Source of the DNA: Rathayibacter tritici
Lineage (GTDB): Bacteria; Actinomycetota; Actinomycetes; Actinomycetales; Microbacteriaceae
Assembly (NCBI RefSeq): GCF_002932875.1
Contig: NZ_PSWS01000003.1
Location: 1-64,000 of the forward strand
Direction of reading: 5' to 3'
DNA length: 64,000 bases
The position numbers and the translations under genes are program-made. Positions 19,164 through 26,656 of the stretch are shown here, in pieces. The notes beneath the pieces are model-generated. The model made no database searches, had not been told where the DNA came from, and was given only the letters and a program-made list of their open reading frames with translations. Position 1 is the stretch's first letter. Each line of letters opens with the position of its first letter.

Positions 19164-20059
19164 AGGAGACCACCCCGGCCGGTCAGATCCATGAAGACGT
19201 CCTCGAGCCTCTGCTGGACGCGACGGACCTCGTGGATCGGGACGTCGGCATCGACGAGGCGCTTGATGAGCGCGGCGGTGTCGTCCTTCCCGTACCCGCT
19301 GACCCGAATCCGCCCCCCTGTCGCCACCGCGTCCGGGACCAGCCGAAGGACCTCCTCCGGCGCGGGGGTATCGAGGACGAGGTCAGGCACGGAATGCGCG
19401 AAAAGCTGGTCGCGGCTGCCCTGGAAGATCAGCCTCCCTCCGGCGAGGATGCCGAGGACCGAGGCCATTTTGTCGATCTCATCGAGGAGGTGGCTGGAGA
19501 CCATCACCGTGATCCCCTGGTCTGCCAGGTGGAGCAGGAGTGTGCGGATCTCTTCGATACCCGCTGGATCCAGACCGTTGGTCGGCTCGTCCAGAACGAG
19601 GAGGACGGGATCGCGGGCGAGAGCCACGGCGATACCGAGGCGCTGCTTCATTCCGAGGGAATAGTGACGCACGAGCTTGTCCTTGTGCTCGGTCAGTCGC
19701 ACCGTGCGGAGCGCATGCTCGATCTGCGCGTCGGCGAGGCCGAGCATGTCTCGCACGATCAGCATGTTCTCCCACCCCGTGAGGTGCCCGTACCCGGGAG
19801 GCGCCTCGATCATCGAGCCGATCGAGTCGAGCACCTGGCCCCGTCCCGTGCGGGTGAGGGGCTGGCCGAACACCTCGATGGAGCCGGACGTCGGCTGGGT
19901 GAGTCCGAGCAGCATCTTCATCGTGGTGGACTTGCCGGAGCCGTTGGGTCCCAGAAAGCCGTAGACCACACCCGATGGCACGACGAGGTTGAGCTCGTCC
20001 ACTGCCGTATGGCGCCTGAAGCGCTTCGTCAGCCCGTGCGTGGCAATGACTGTGCTCAT
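19160..20059 (-). CDS. ABC transporter ATP-binding protein (LanF/BcrA-like)
   Basis: 299 residues. Walker A is GPNGSGKST near residue 37, the signature loop reads YSLGMKQRLGIA in place of LSGGQ, as is usual for BcrA/LanF ATPases, and Walker B is VLLVLDEPTNGLDP. The C-terminal 80 residues form the extra domain of this subfamily. CAGGAG lies 8 bases before ATG 20059. It powers the two permeases downstream, most likely for producer immunity against the lanthipeptide; export is an alternative because no other transporter is present in the locus. Confidence 0.9.
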   Translation of the reverse strand: MSTVIATHGLTKRFRRHTAVDELNLVVPSGVVYGFLGPNGSGKSTTMKMLLGLTQPTSGSIEVFGQPLTRTGRGQVLDSIGSMIEAPPGYGHLTGWENMLIVRDMLGLADAQIEHALRTVRLTEHKDKLVRHYSLGMKQRLGIAVALARDPVLLVLDEPTNGLDPAGIEEIRTLLLHLADQGITVMVSSHLLDEIDKMASVLGILAGGRLIFQGSRDQLFAHSVPDLVLDTPAPEEVLRLVPDAVATGGRIRVSGYGKDDTAALIKRLVDADVPIHEVRRVQQRLEDVFMDLTGRGGLL

Positions 20060-20238
20060 GCTGCACTCCTGTCCCTGGTCGGCCCTGTCGTGCCGTGATC
20101 GGCCCCCTCCCGGCGCCGCGGCATCCAGATTGATATGGCTTCCATCGTCGCGGCGGGAGAACCGATGCGAATCATGCTGCGGGCGGACATGCGACGACTT
20201 TTCTCCTCTGATGGTGGGAGATGGGCCGGCGCGGCAGG
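20060..20238 (-). promoter_or_regulatory. Gap between response regulator and ABC genes
   Basis: 179 bases with no coding frame that looks real. It carries the ribosome binding site of the ATPase gene and is AT-richer around 20125-20215 than its surroundings. It probably holds a separate promoter for the transporter genes. No clear dyad was identified. Confidence 0.4.
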
Positions 20239-20946
20239 TCAGCCGGAGGTACTGATGTCGAGGGACGGCTCGGCCCAGCCGAGCCCCCGACGATGTGCCC
20301 AGATGACCAGGTGGACGCGGTCGCGCACGTGCAGCTTCGCCAGGATGTGTCCGACATGCGTCTTGACGGTGACTTCGGCGAGGCAGAGATCCCGCGCGAT
20401 CTCAGGATTCGACTTGCCCGACACGACGTGCTCGAACACCACCCGTTCGCGCTTGGTCAGCGCGGCGAGAGTCGAATCGTCCGGCGGCGCTCCTTCGCTG
20501 TCTCCTGCGGCCATTCGCTTCACCAATCGGACCGCGGTACTCGCCGAGGTCGTGAAGGTCCCGCTGTGAGCGGCACGGATCGCCGTGGCGAGCTGCTCGG
20601 CAGTGCTGTCCTTGAGGATGAAGCCGACGGCTCCCGCCTGAAGCATGCGGATGGCGTACACGTCACTGTCGTGGGTGGTGAGTCCGAGAATCCGCGTTCT
20701 GGGGCTGATCCGCTCGGAGGTGATGACCCGCGTCGCTTCGATCCCGTCCAAGACGGGCATTCGGACGTCCATCAGCACCAGGTCCGGTCGCAGGTCGCGC
20801 ACACGCTCGATGGCCGTCGCACCATCGACCGCGTGGCTCACTGTCTCCATGTCCGGCTGCGCGTTGACGATGCGGATCAAGCCGTCGCGGACCAGAGCGT
20901 GATCGTCCACCACCATCACCGTGATGCGGGCTCTCGCCGCCGTCAC
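20239..20946 (-). CDS. NarL/LuxR-type response regulator of the lanthipeptide locus
   Basis: 235 residues from GTG 20946, overlapping the kinase stop in a GTGA. The receiver domain has the acidic pair at VVDDHALVRDGL and the phosphoacceptor D60 in DLVLMDVRMPVLDG. The C-terminal helix-turn-helix reads LTKRERVVFEHVVSGKSNPEIARDLCLAEVTVKTHVGHILAKL. With the adjoining kinase it forms a two-component system. The neighbouring transporter and lanA promoters are the natural targets, with envelope stress or the peptide itself as possible signals. Confidence 0.93.
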   Translation of the reverse strand: MTAARARITVMVVDDHALVRDGLIRIVNAQPDMETVSHAVDGATAIERVRDLRPDLVLMDVRMPVLDGIEATRVITSERISPRTRILGLTTHDSDVYAIRMLQAGAVGFILKDSTAEQLATAIRAAHSGTFTTSASTAVRLVKRMAAGDSEGAPPDDSTLAALTKRERVVFEHVVSGKSNPEIARDLCLAEVTVKTHVGHILAKLHVRDRVHLVIWAHRRGLGWAEPSLDISTSG

Positions 20947-22079
20947 GCGGAGGCTCCATCAACGCCCGCACGCAGCGGCCAGCACGCCGTGATCACGAAG
21001 ACGTCACCGTGCGAGTAGCAGACGCTGCCGCCGTAGAGCTCACAGCGACGACGCATCCCGGTGATCCCCCGCTGCTCACGAAGTGGCGCGGCCGGAGCCG
21101 AAGCGATCGGATTCGTCGTGACAACGGTGAGTGTCCCCTCCGCCCAGGCCACCCCCACCCACGCCTGGTCGCCGCTGCCGTGCCGCAGAGCATTGGTCAG
21201 AGATTCCTGGACCACTCGGTAGACAGACAGGGACAGCTCCGGAGTCAGCGGCTGCGAGACGCCGACGACATGAAGAGTGACGGTCATCCCCGATTTCGCG
21301 AAGCCCTCGACCAGCTCTGCGAGGTCATCGATTCCGGGCGTCGGCAGCGCCGCTGACGCGATCTCGGCGGAGAGCAGCCCACGGATCTCGCGGAGGGCCG
21401 AACGGCTCGTCGCGGAGATCGTCTCGAACACGTCGGCCGCCCGCGGATCCGACGTGTCCGCCCTGCCGCTCTCGGCCTGCACCACAACGCTCGTCAACGT
21501 GTGCGCGAGCACATCGTGCATCTCGGCGCTGATGCGCTCGCGTTCTTCATACGCGGCCAGCCGGCTCCGGATCGCGACAGTGCGCTCCGAGAGTTCGTGC
21601 CGATGGCGGGCGGCGCGTAATGCCTCGACCTTCCGGCGCTCGAGAAGCCCGAGCGCCCACGCCACCACCATGCTGGACGCGACCAGCCCGACGATCGGAC
21701 TGGCCGCCCCGAGGCTCGACGACGCCCCGACCAGGGCCCATCCGCCCAGAGACACGGCGTAGCCGATTCCCAGGAAGAGGCCGATGGTGCGCGCCTGCTC
21801 CGGTGCGTGTGCGGCGACGGAGAAGACGGCGACCAGCAGGACCGCGTCCCCCGGCAGGAGCAGTCCGCCATTGAGGAGGAGGTGGGCCACCGACACCGCT
21901 GCGGCCAGCACGGCGAAGACGACCGGACGGGTTCGACGCACGATCAGCAACGCGGCCATCAGTACCGACCACTGCCACTCAGTCCCACCGAGCAGACCCG
22001 GCGCGGCGCACACCAGGACGGCGACAGCAGCGACGATCACGTCGCCTGCCCACCACTCAATCCTCGTGTCCCGCACCAC
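20943..22079 (-). CDS. Sensor histidine kinase, HisKA_3 (DesK/NarX) type
   Basis: 378 residues from GTG 22079. The frame stays open to 22271, but the extra stretch is Arg-rich and unlike a membrane entry. No start has a strong ribosome binding site, so this choice is tentative. The N-terminal half has about five hydrophobic segments (from WWAGDVIVAAVAVLV). The phosphoacceptor region reads ERISAEMHDVLAHTLTSVV, and the ATPase domain has LTNALRHGSG and GITGMRRRCELYGGS. It is paired with the downstream NarL-type regulator and faces lanA. Confidence 0.9.
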   Translation of the reverse strand: MVRDTRIEWWAGDVIVAAVAVLVCAAPGLLGGTEWQWSVLMAALLIVRRTRPVVFAVLAAAVSVAHLLLNGGLLLPGDAVLLVAVFSVAAHAPEQARTIGLFLGIGYAVSLGGWALVGASSSLGAASPIVGLVASSMVVAWALGLLERRKVEALRAARHRHELSERTVAIRSRLAAYEERERISAEMHDVLAHTLTSVVVQAESGRADTSDPRAADVFETISATSRSALREIRGLLSAEIASAALPTPGIDDLAELVEGFAKSGMTVTLHVVGVSQPLTPELSLSVYRVVQESLTNALRHGSGDQAWVGVAWAEGTLTVVTTNPIASAPAAPLREQRGITGMRRRCELYGGSVCYSHGDVFVITACWPLRAGVDGASA

Positions 22080-22478
22080 CCGAAGATAAGCCGGGCGCCG
22101 CGGAAGAGACGCGAAGTGGCGCCCGCTCGCGGTCCGCCTCCTCCGACCGGATGAGGCAAGCACACCGACCGGATCACCCCGTCGCCAGAGATCCCACCAT
22201 CGGATAGTTCCGACGTACACCCGCGACGTCTTACAGTCGCGGCGCACCCGGAACCGAGATGCCTTCGACAATCAGGTCACTGACGACGGCATCTCTGCAG
22301 AGATCGGATCTTTTTTCCCGTCGCTGCGTGCTCGATTCTCCGTGACTCTTCCGGTGTCACGCGGTTCTCGACGTCCGGTCGTCCCGCGCACCCCGCGGCG
22401 CTTCGTCGTCGCTCCGTGCGCCCCCCTACCCCTCGGCGAGGCCGAGCGGCGAAAGAAAACGAAGGAAAGGAAGAGATT
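22080..22478. promoter_or_regulatory. Divergent control region between kinase and lanA with three dyads
   Basis: 399 bases without a convincing gene if the kinase starts at 22079. It holds three dyads: CCGCGAC at 22221-22227 pairing with 22236-22242 (8-base spacer); the 14-bp palindrome ATCTCTGCAGAGAT at 22291-22304, followed by six T at 22311-22316; and CGTGAC at 22341-22346 pairing with 22356-22361 (9-base spacer). NarL-type regulators bind dyads of this size. The purine-rich end AAGGAAG (22466-22472) is the lanA ribosome binding site. Confidence 0.5.
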
Positions 22479-22682
22479 ATGCCCGAGATTCTCGAGAGAG
22501 AGGCCACCGTCGTGAGCCCCCACTGGGACCTGACGGCTCGTGCTGGTCACGGAACCAGCCCGTCGGTTCAGGCACAGATCGACGAGGCGTTCGAACGCGT
22601 CGTCAGCCCGTACATGGGCAGCAGCGGCTGGATGTGCACACTCACGATCGAGTGCGGCACGGTCGTCTGCGCCTGTCGCTGA
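22479..22682 (+). CDS. lanA: Class II lanthipeptide precursor, actagardine/michiganin type
   Basis: 67 residues from ATG 22479, with AAGGAAG 6 bases upstream; an earlier in-frame start at 22416 would add 21 unlikely residues. The acidic leader covers about residues 1-46. The core (residues 47 or 48 to 67) contains [14 protein letters not shown] and ends CACR, nearly identical in pattern to actagardine and to michiganin A of Clavibacter. By analogy the rings would be Ser48-Cys53, Thr54-Cys59, Thr56-Cys64 and Thr61-Cys66. Relatives bind lipid II and block peptidoglycan synthesis of Gram-positive bacteria. The leader ends SPYMG, so cleavage after Met46 (21-residue product) or after Gly47 (20 residues) is possible. 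The adjacent lanM provides the ring-forming enzyme. Confidence 0.95.
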   Translation: MPEILEREATVVSPHWDLTARAGHGTSPSVQAQIDEAFERVVSPYMGSSGWMCTLTIECGTVVCACR

Positions 22683-22695
22683 CGTCATCCGCACG

Positions 22696-22730
22696 GCGGG
22701 CGACCCGGGCCTCGTTCCCGGGTCGCCCGC
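22696..22730 (+). terminator. Perfect 14-bp hairpin between lanA and lanM
   Basis: GCGGGCGACCCGGG (22696-22709) pairs perfectly with 22717-22730 around a 7-base loop. It begins 14 bases after the lanA stop and ends 39 bases before lanM. No T-run follows. Such a stem is expected to allow partial read-through and stabilise the upstream message, giving more precursor than synthetase mRNA. Confidence 0.75.
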
Positions 22731-22769
22731 GATCCTCACCTCAGCGATCGACCCGAAGGCTGGCCCGCC

Positions 22770-25700
22770 ATGCTCCGTCACGAAGATTCTCTCGTCTCCC
22801 CGCAGGCGGACGCCTCGCCGGCCTCTCCCGCGTCGGCCGAGTCGCCGGAGATCGCCGCCCTGCGGGTCTGCCTCCTCCAGGCCGCCGCTCTGCGTGAACG
22901 CCGACCCGACGGCGGTTCCCTGCACGCAGGCGACCCCTCGATCGTGCGCACCTGGTCGGATCGGGCGCTCGCCCTCGACACGACCCTCGAGAGCTATCTC
23001 ACCGTTCAGGGCCTCGACCGCGAAGGACTCACCGCGCTCCTCACCGGGGGACCCTGGTCGCCCCGCGAGCGAAGTGCCGAGTGGATCGACTCGGTCGAGG
23101 ACTGGCTGATCACGCCCGTGGACACCCCGCGGAGCCCGTTCGGACCGCTGATCGTTGAGGGCACCCGCCTCGCCGAGCTGCCGTTCGACGGCTTGCTCGC
23201 CCCTGTCCTGCATGCGCAGCGGGTCCGCTTCGATCGGCACCCCGATCTCGCGCCTGCTGCGCGGACCGATCTCCTCACCGGCCTCGCCGAGATCCTGGCC
23301 ACGCTGGCCCTGCGCTGTCTGCTCGCCGAGCTCGCGGACGACGACGTTTCCGGAGCATACGCGCGACTGAACACGGCGCTGTCTGCTCCCGACGTCCGGC
23401 GGGCGTTCTTCTCCCGCTACCCGGTCCTCGCTCGGGATCTGGTCGCCGCGATCAGCGCCTGGGGCGACCACGTCGAGCGCATCCTCACCCGTCTGAGCAG
23501 TGATACGCGGGCACTGAGTGACGCCGGTCTGCTGCCGCGCGGAACCGACGCGCTCGAGGCGGTCCACTTCGCCGGCGACGCTCACGACGACGGACAGTCC
23601 GTCGCGATTCTGCGGTTCGTCAGCGGCCATCGACTCGTCTACAAGCCGCGGGACTGCGGCGTGTTCACGCTCTACGAGGCGGTGAACGCCGTGCTTGCCG
23701 AGGTGCTTGAGCCCGATGCTTCCCTATCCTCGCCCCGCTCCCTCGTCAGGGACGGATACGGATGGGTCGAGTACGTGAAACGTCCGGACGACGCAGCCGG
23801 CACTCCTCTGACGCATTTGCGCAAGCTCGGCGGCCTGCTGGCGGTCACCTCTGTCCTCGGAGCCTCGGACATGCATCTCGAGAACGTCATCGCTACCGCA
23901 GCGGGCCCGGTACCGATCGACCTCGAGACTCTGATCCAGAACAGAAGTCACCGCGAGAGCGCGATGACGGCGAGCACCCGCGCCATCGACGACCTCAACA
24001 GCTCGGTCCTCGGGACAGGCATCCTGCCCGTGCGACTCACCACGGGGGAGAGTTCCAGCATCGACGTCAGCGTCGCCACGGGCGGACTCGGCTCCGAGGG
24101 CAGGACGGCCGTGATCCACCAGGTGGTCGGTGCCTGCACTGACGACATGCGCATCAGCGCAGTGGACACGCCGGTCGGCACCTCCCAGAACCAGCCGCCA
24201 GGGATGACGCTGGCGCTGGTGCGCGCTCAGAGGGAGGTGGTCGCGGCAGGATTCGCTGAGACCGCTCGAGCGGTGATCCAGCGCCGAGCCCAGATCATCG
24301 ACCTCATCACGACCGCACCCGCGATGACCGCGCGACACATCCTGCGCGCCACGCGCTCCTACTCGCTGCTGCTGACGGAGATGCGCCAGCCGGGCCGTCT
24401 GTGCACCGGCATCGACAGGGACCACCTTCTTCGAAGCCTCTGGACCAGGCTCGCCGACCATCCCGACCAAGCAGAGCTCATCGACGCCGAGGAGCAGTCG
24501 CTCCGGCAAAGAGATGTGCCCCTCTTCACCACCGCGCTGGACTCGCGCACTCTCACCGCGCACCACGGTCGGGCACTCTCCGACTACTTCACGAGAACGC
24601 TCCGCGATGACGTCATCGCACGCCTCACTGCGCTTAATGAGGCGAGCATCGAGCGGTCGATCGCCCTCATCCGAGAATCGATCCTCGCAGCCACGCCGGG
24701 AGAGCAGGAGGACGACGAGGCGCAGGCAGTCACGCCCTCTGCGCGCGGCACGGTCAGAGAGCTCGCGCGGGCACAGGCGGGCCTCCTCGCAGACACCGCG
24801 ATTCTGGGGGAGGACGACGTGACGTGGATCAGCGTGTGCAGCAGCACGGACAGCACCGGACTGGAGTACCGGCCGGTGGGCCCGACACTCTACGACGGCC
24901 TCGCCGGCATCGCGTTCTCTGCGGCCTGCGCGCACCGCGTCGTCCCGCACCTCGGCCTCGACGACCTCGCCGGACGCGCCTCCCACGCCATCGCCGCCAT
25001 CCTCGACGACTGGAGCGCGTCCCGCGTCTCCCTCCCGATCGGCGCCTTCAGCGGTGCCGCCGGCCTGCTCTACTCGCTCGCCCGACAGGACAGCCTGCTC
25101 GGCACTGATCGATACCGGCCGACCCGGTTGGCTGCGATCCGTCGGCTCACCGACGAAGCACGATCCGACACCTTCTTCGACGTGATGGCGGGCAGCGCAG
25201 GAGCTCTCGCCGTCGTGACGGCCCTCCCCGAATCCCAGACGGAGGAGGGGCGGACCGCTGTGCGGACTCTAGCGGCACATCTCCTCGACCACGGCGTCGA
25301 TGCCGGCGACGGCTCGCTCGCGTGGGAGAGCGGAACGGCACGGGTGCGTCTCGGCGGGTTCTCGCACGGTGCCACGGGAATCGGGTGGGCACTCGCCAGA
25401 GCAGCGGACGCACTGGGCGACGGGGAGATCGGCGACGCAGCGCTCGCAGCTCTCCGATTCGACGACACGCTCTTTGATCCGCAGCGAGGACGCTGGTTGG
25501 ACGCCCGCACGGAATCGCTCGAGCAGGGCCGCCTGTTCCCGGCCCACTGGTGCCATGGCACAGCCGGCATCGCGATGGCTCGTGCAGCGTCGGCAGCACT
25601 GCTCGACGCGCCCGATCTCCTCGAACGCGCCGTCATCGGAGCAGATCAGACGACCGACGACCGACTGCCCGCCGACGATTCGCTGTGCCACGGTGCGCTG

Positions 25701-25928
25701 GGGAACCTGCTAGCCCTCCGGGCAGTCGACACGCACGCACCCGGCCGCGTCGACGTCGCGTCCTTCGCCGAGCGCACCCTCGACAGGATCGGACGCTCCG
25801 ACGCCCGGAGCGGTCTTCCGAGGGGAATCACGACGGTCCGCGGTCTCCTGCTCGGGACCGCCGGTGCCCTCTACGCGCTCTGCCGCGAAGTCGACCCCGA
25901 TCTGCCGAACGTCCTCCTCCTCGAGTGA
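22770..25928 (+). CDS. lanM: Class II lanthipeptide synthetase LanM
   Basis: 1052 residues, the usual LanM length. The dehydratase half has LVYKPRD with K292, the DxHxxN motif as D367-H369-N372 (GASDMHLENVI) and D384 in PIDLET, matching the kinase-like active site of CylM. The C-terminal LanC-like cyclase has H866 in GGFSHGATG and zinc ligands C928 (HWCHGTAG), C973 and H974 (SLCHGALG). All key residues are present, so it should dehydrate Ser/Thr of the precursor and close the thioether rings. The ribosome binding site before ATG 22770 is weak (AAGG). It probably shares its promoter with lanA through the intervening hairpin. Confidence 0.96.
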   Translation: MLRHEDSLVSPQADASPASPASAESPEIAALRVCLLQAAALRERRPDGGSLHAGDPSIVRTWSDRALALDTTLESYLTVQGLDREGLTALLTGGPWSPRERSAEWIDSVEDWLITPVDTPRSPFGPLIVEGTRLAELPFDGLLAPVLHAQRVRFDRHPDLAPAARTDLLTGLAEILATLALRCLLAELADDDVSGAYARLNTALSAPDVRRAFFSRYPVLARDLVAAISAWGDHVERILTRLSSDTRALSDAGLLPRGTDALEAVHFAGDAHDDGQSVAILRFVSGHRLVYKPRDCGVFTLYEAVNAVLAEVLEPDASLSSPRSLVRDGYGWVEYVKRPDDAAGTPLTHLRKLGGLLAVTSVLGASDMHLENVIATAAGPVPIDLETLIQNRSHRESAMTASTRAIDDLNSSVLGTGILPVRLTTGESSSIDVSVATGGLGSEGRTAVIHQVVGACTDDMRISAVDTPVGTSQNQPPGMTLALVRAQREVVAAGFAETARAVIQRRAQIIDLITTAPAMTARHILRATRSYSLLLTEMRQPGRLCTGIDRDHLLRSLWTRLADHPDQAELIDAEEQSLRQRDVPLFTTALDSRTLTAHHGRALSDYFTRTLRDDVIARLTALNEASIERSIALIRESILAATPGEQEDDEAQAVTPSARGTVRELARAQAGLLADTAILGEDDVTWISVCSSTDSTGLEYRPVGPTLYDGLAGIAFSAACAHRVVPHLGLDDLAGRASHAIAAILDDWSASRVSLPIGAFSGAAGLLYSLARQDSLLGTDRYRPTRLAAIRRLTDEARSDTFFDVMAGSAGALAVVTALPESQTEEGRTAVRTLAAHLLDHGVDAGDGSLAWESGTARVRLGGFSHGATGIGWALARAADALGDGEIGDAALAALRFDDTLFDPQRGRWLDARTESLEQGRLFPAHWCHGTAGIAMARAASAALLDAPDLLERAVIGADQTTDDRLPADDSLCHGALGNLLALRAVDTHAPGRVDVASFAERTLDRIGRSDARSGLPRGITTVRGLLLGTAGALYALCREVDPDLPNVLLLE

Positions 25929-25933
25929 GCCGT

Positions 25934-25950
25934 GCAGAGACACCGCGGTG
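25934..25950. repeat. Right-edge copy of the palindromic 17-mer
   Basis: GCAGAGACACCGCGGTG matches 17498-17514 at 16 of 17 positions. The palindrome here extends to 12 bases (ACACCGCGGTGT). It lies in the 35-base gap between the lanM stop and the DUF2520 stop, exactly at the right boundary of the lanthipeptide locus. Confidence 0.55.
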
Positions 25951-25963
25951 TGAGGCACCAGTG

Positions 25964-26656
25964 TCAACCCGACGCGCGGCGCAGCGCGTCGTCGACGGAG
26001 GAGCGCACGAGGCTGGAGAGGAAGAAGCCCGGCTTGTCGACGCCGATGCCTGCCAGCAGGCCCGCCGCCTGGTCCACGATCGCGGTCGAGAAGGTGGTGG
26101 CGGTCGAAACGGCCTCCGCGTAGGCGGCACGGTCGGACTCCGCCACGGTCACCGGCTCGCCGCCCATCTCGACCACGAGCGCCTGCGCGATCGGCAGCAC
26201 CGGCCCGGGTGCCGAGACGGCGAAGTAGGTCTCGGCGAGGCGGGCGAGGTCGAGGCTGGTGCCGCTGAACGCCATCGCCGGGTGCACGGCGAGGGGGATG
26301 ACTCCGGAGGCGAGCGCCGGAGCGAGCACGCCGTAGCCGTGCTCGGGCGCCGTGTGCAGCACCAGCTGGCCGGGCTGCCACCCTCCGGTCGCGGCGAGCC
26401 CCGCGACCAGCGCGGCGATCTCGCTCCCGGGGACGGCGATGATCACCAGCTCGCTGCGCTCGACGAGCTCGGGGATCGCCAGCACGGGCACGCCCGGGAG
26501 CAGCGCGTCGGCGCGTTCGCGGCCGCTCTCGCTGGTGGTGGCGACTCCGATCACGGCGTGACCGGCGCCGGCGAGCGCGGCGCCGAGCACCGGGCCGACG
26601 TGTCCGGCGCCGATGACGCCAACACCCAGGCGTCCGTCGCGGCGGTTCTCAGGCAT
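25964..26656 (-). CDS. Rossmann-like DUF2520 protein
   Basis: 230 residues. The N-terminal Rossmann fold reads [23 protein letters not shown], with the GxGxxG nucleotide site at about residue 16. The DUF2520 half includes PLAVHPAMAFSG and ends DDALRRASG. Such proteins resemble ketopantoate or pyrroline reductases and usually sit directly upstream of panC, hinting at a role in pantothenate supply. The start overlaps the stop of the PH-domain gene by 8 bases. The next gene downstream should be panC but is lanM in opposite orientation. Confidence 0.88.
   Translation of the reverse strand: MPENRRDGRLGVGVIGAGHVGPVLGAALAGAGHAVIGVATTSESGRERADALLPGVPVLAIPELVERSELVIIAVPGSEIAALVAGLAATGGWQPGQLVLHTAPEHGYGVLAPALASGVIPLAVHPAMAFSGTSLDLARLAETYFAVSAPGPVLPIAQALVVEMGGEPVTVAESDRAAYAEAVSTATTFSTAIVDQAAGLLAGIGVDKPGFFLSSLVRSSVDDALRRASG

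Noticed and set aside
22272-23630. 452-codon reverse frame across lanA and the start of lanM
   Set aside because: It runs antisense through both the precursor and LanM, which carry clear family motifs; no domain was recognised.
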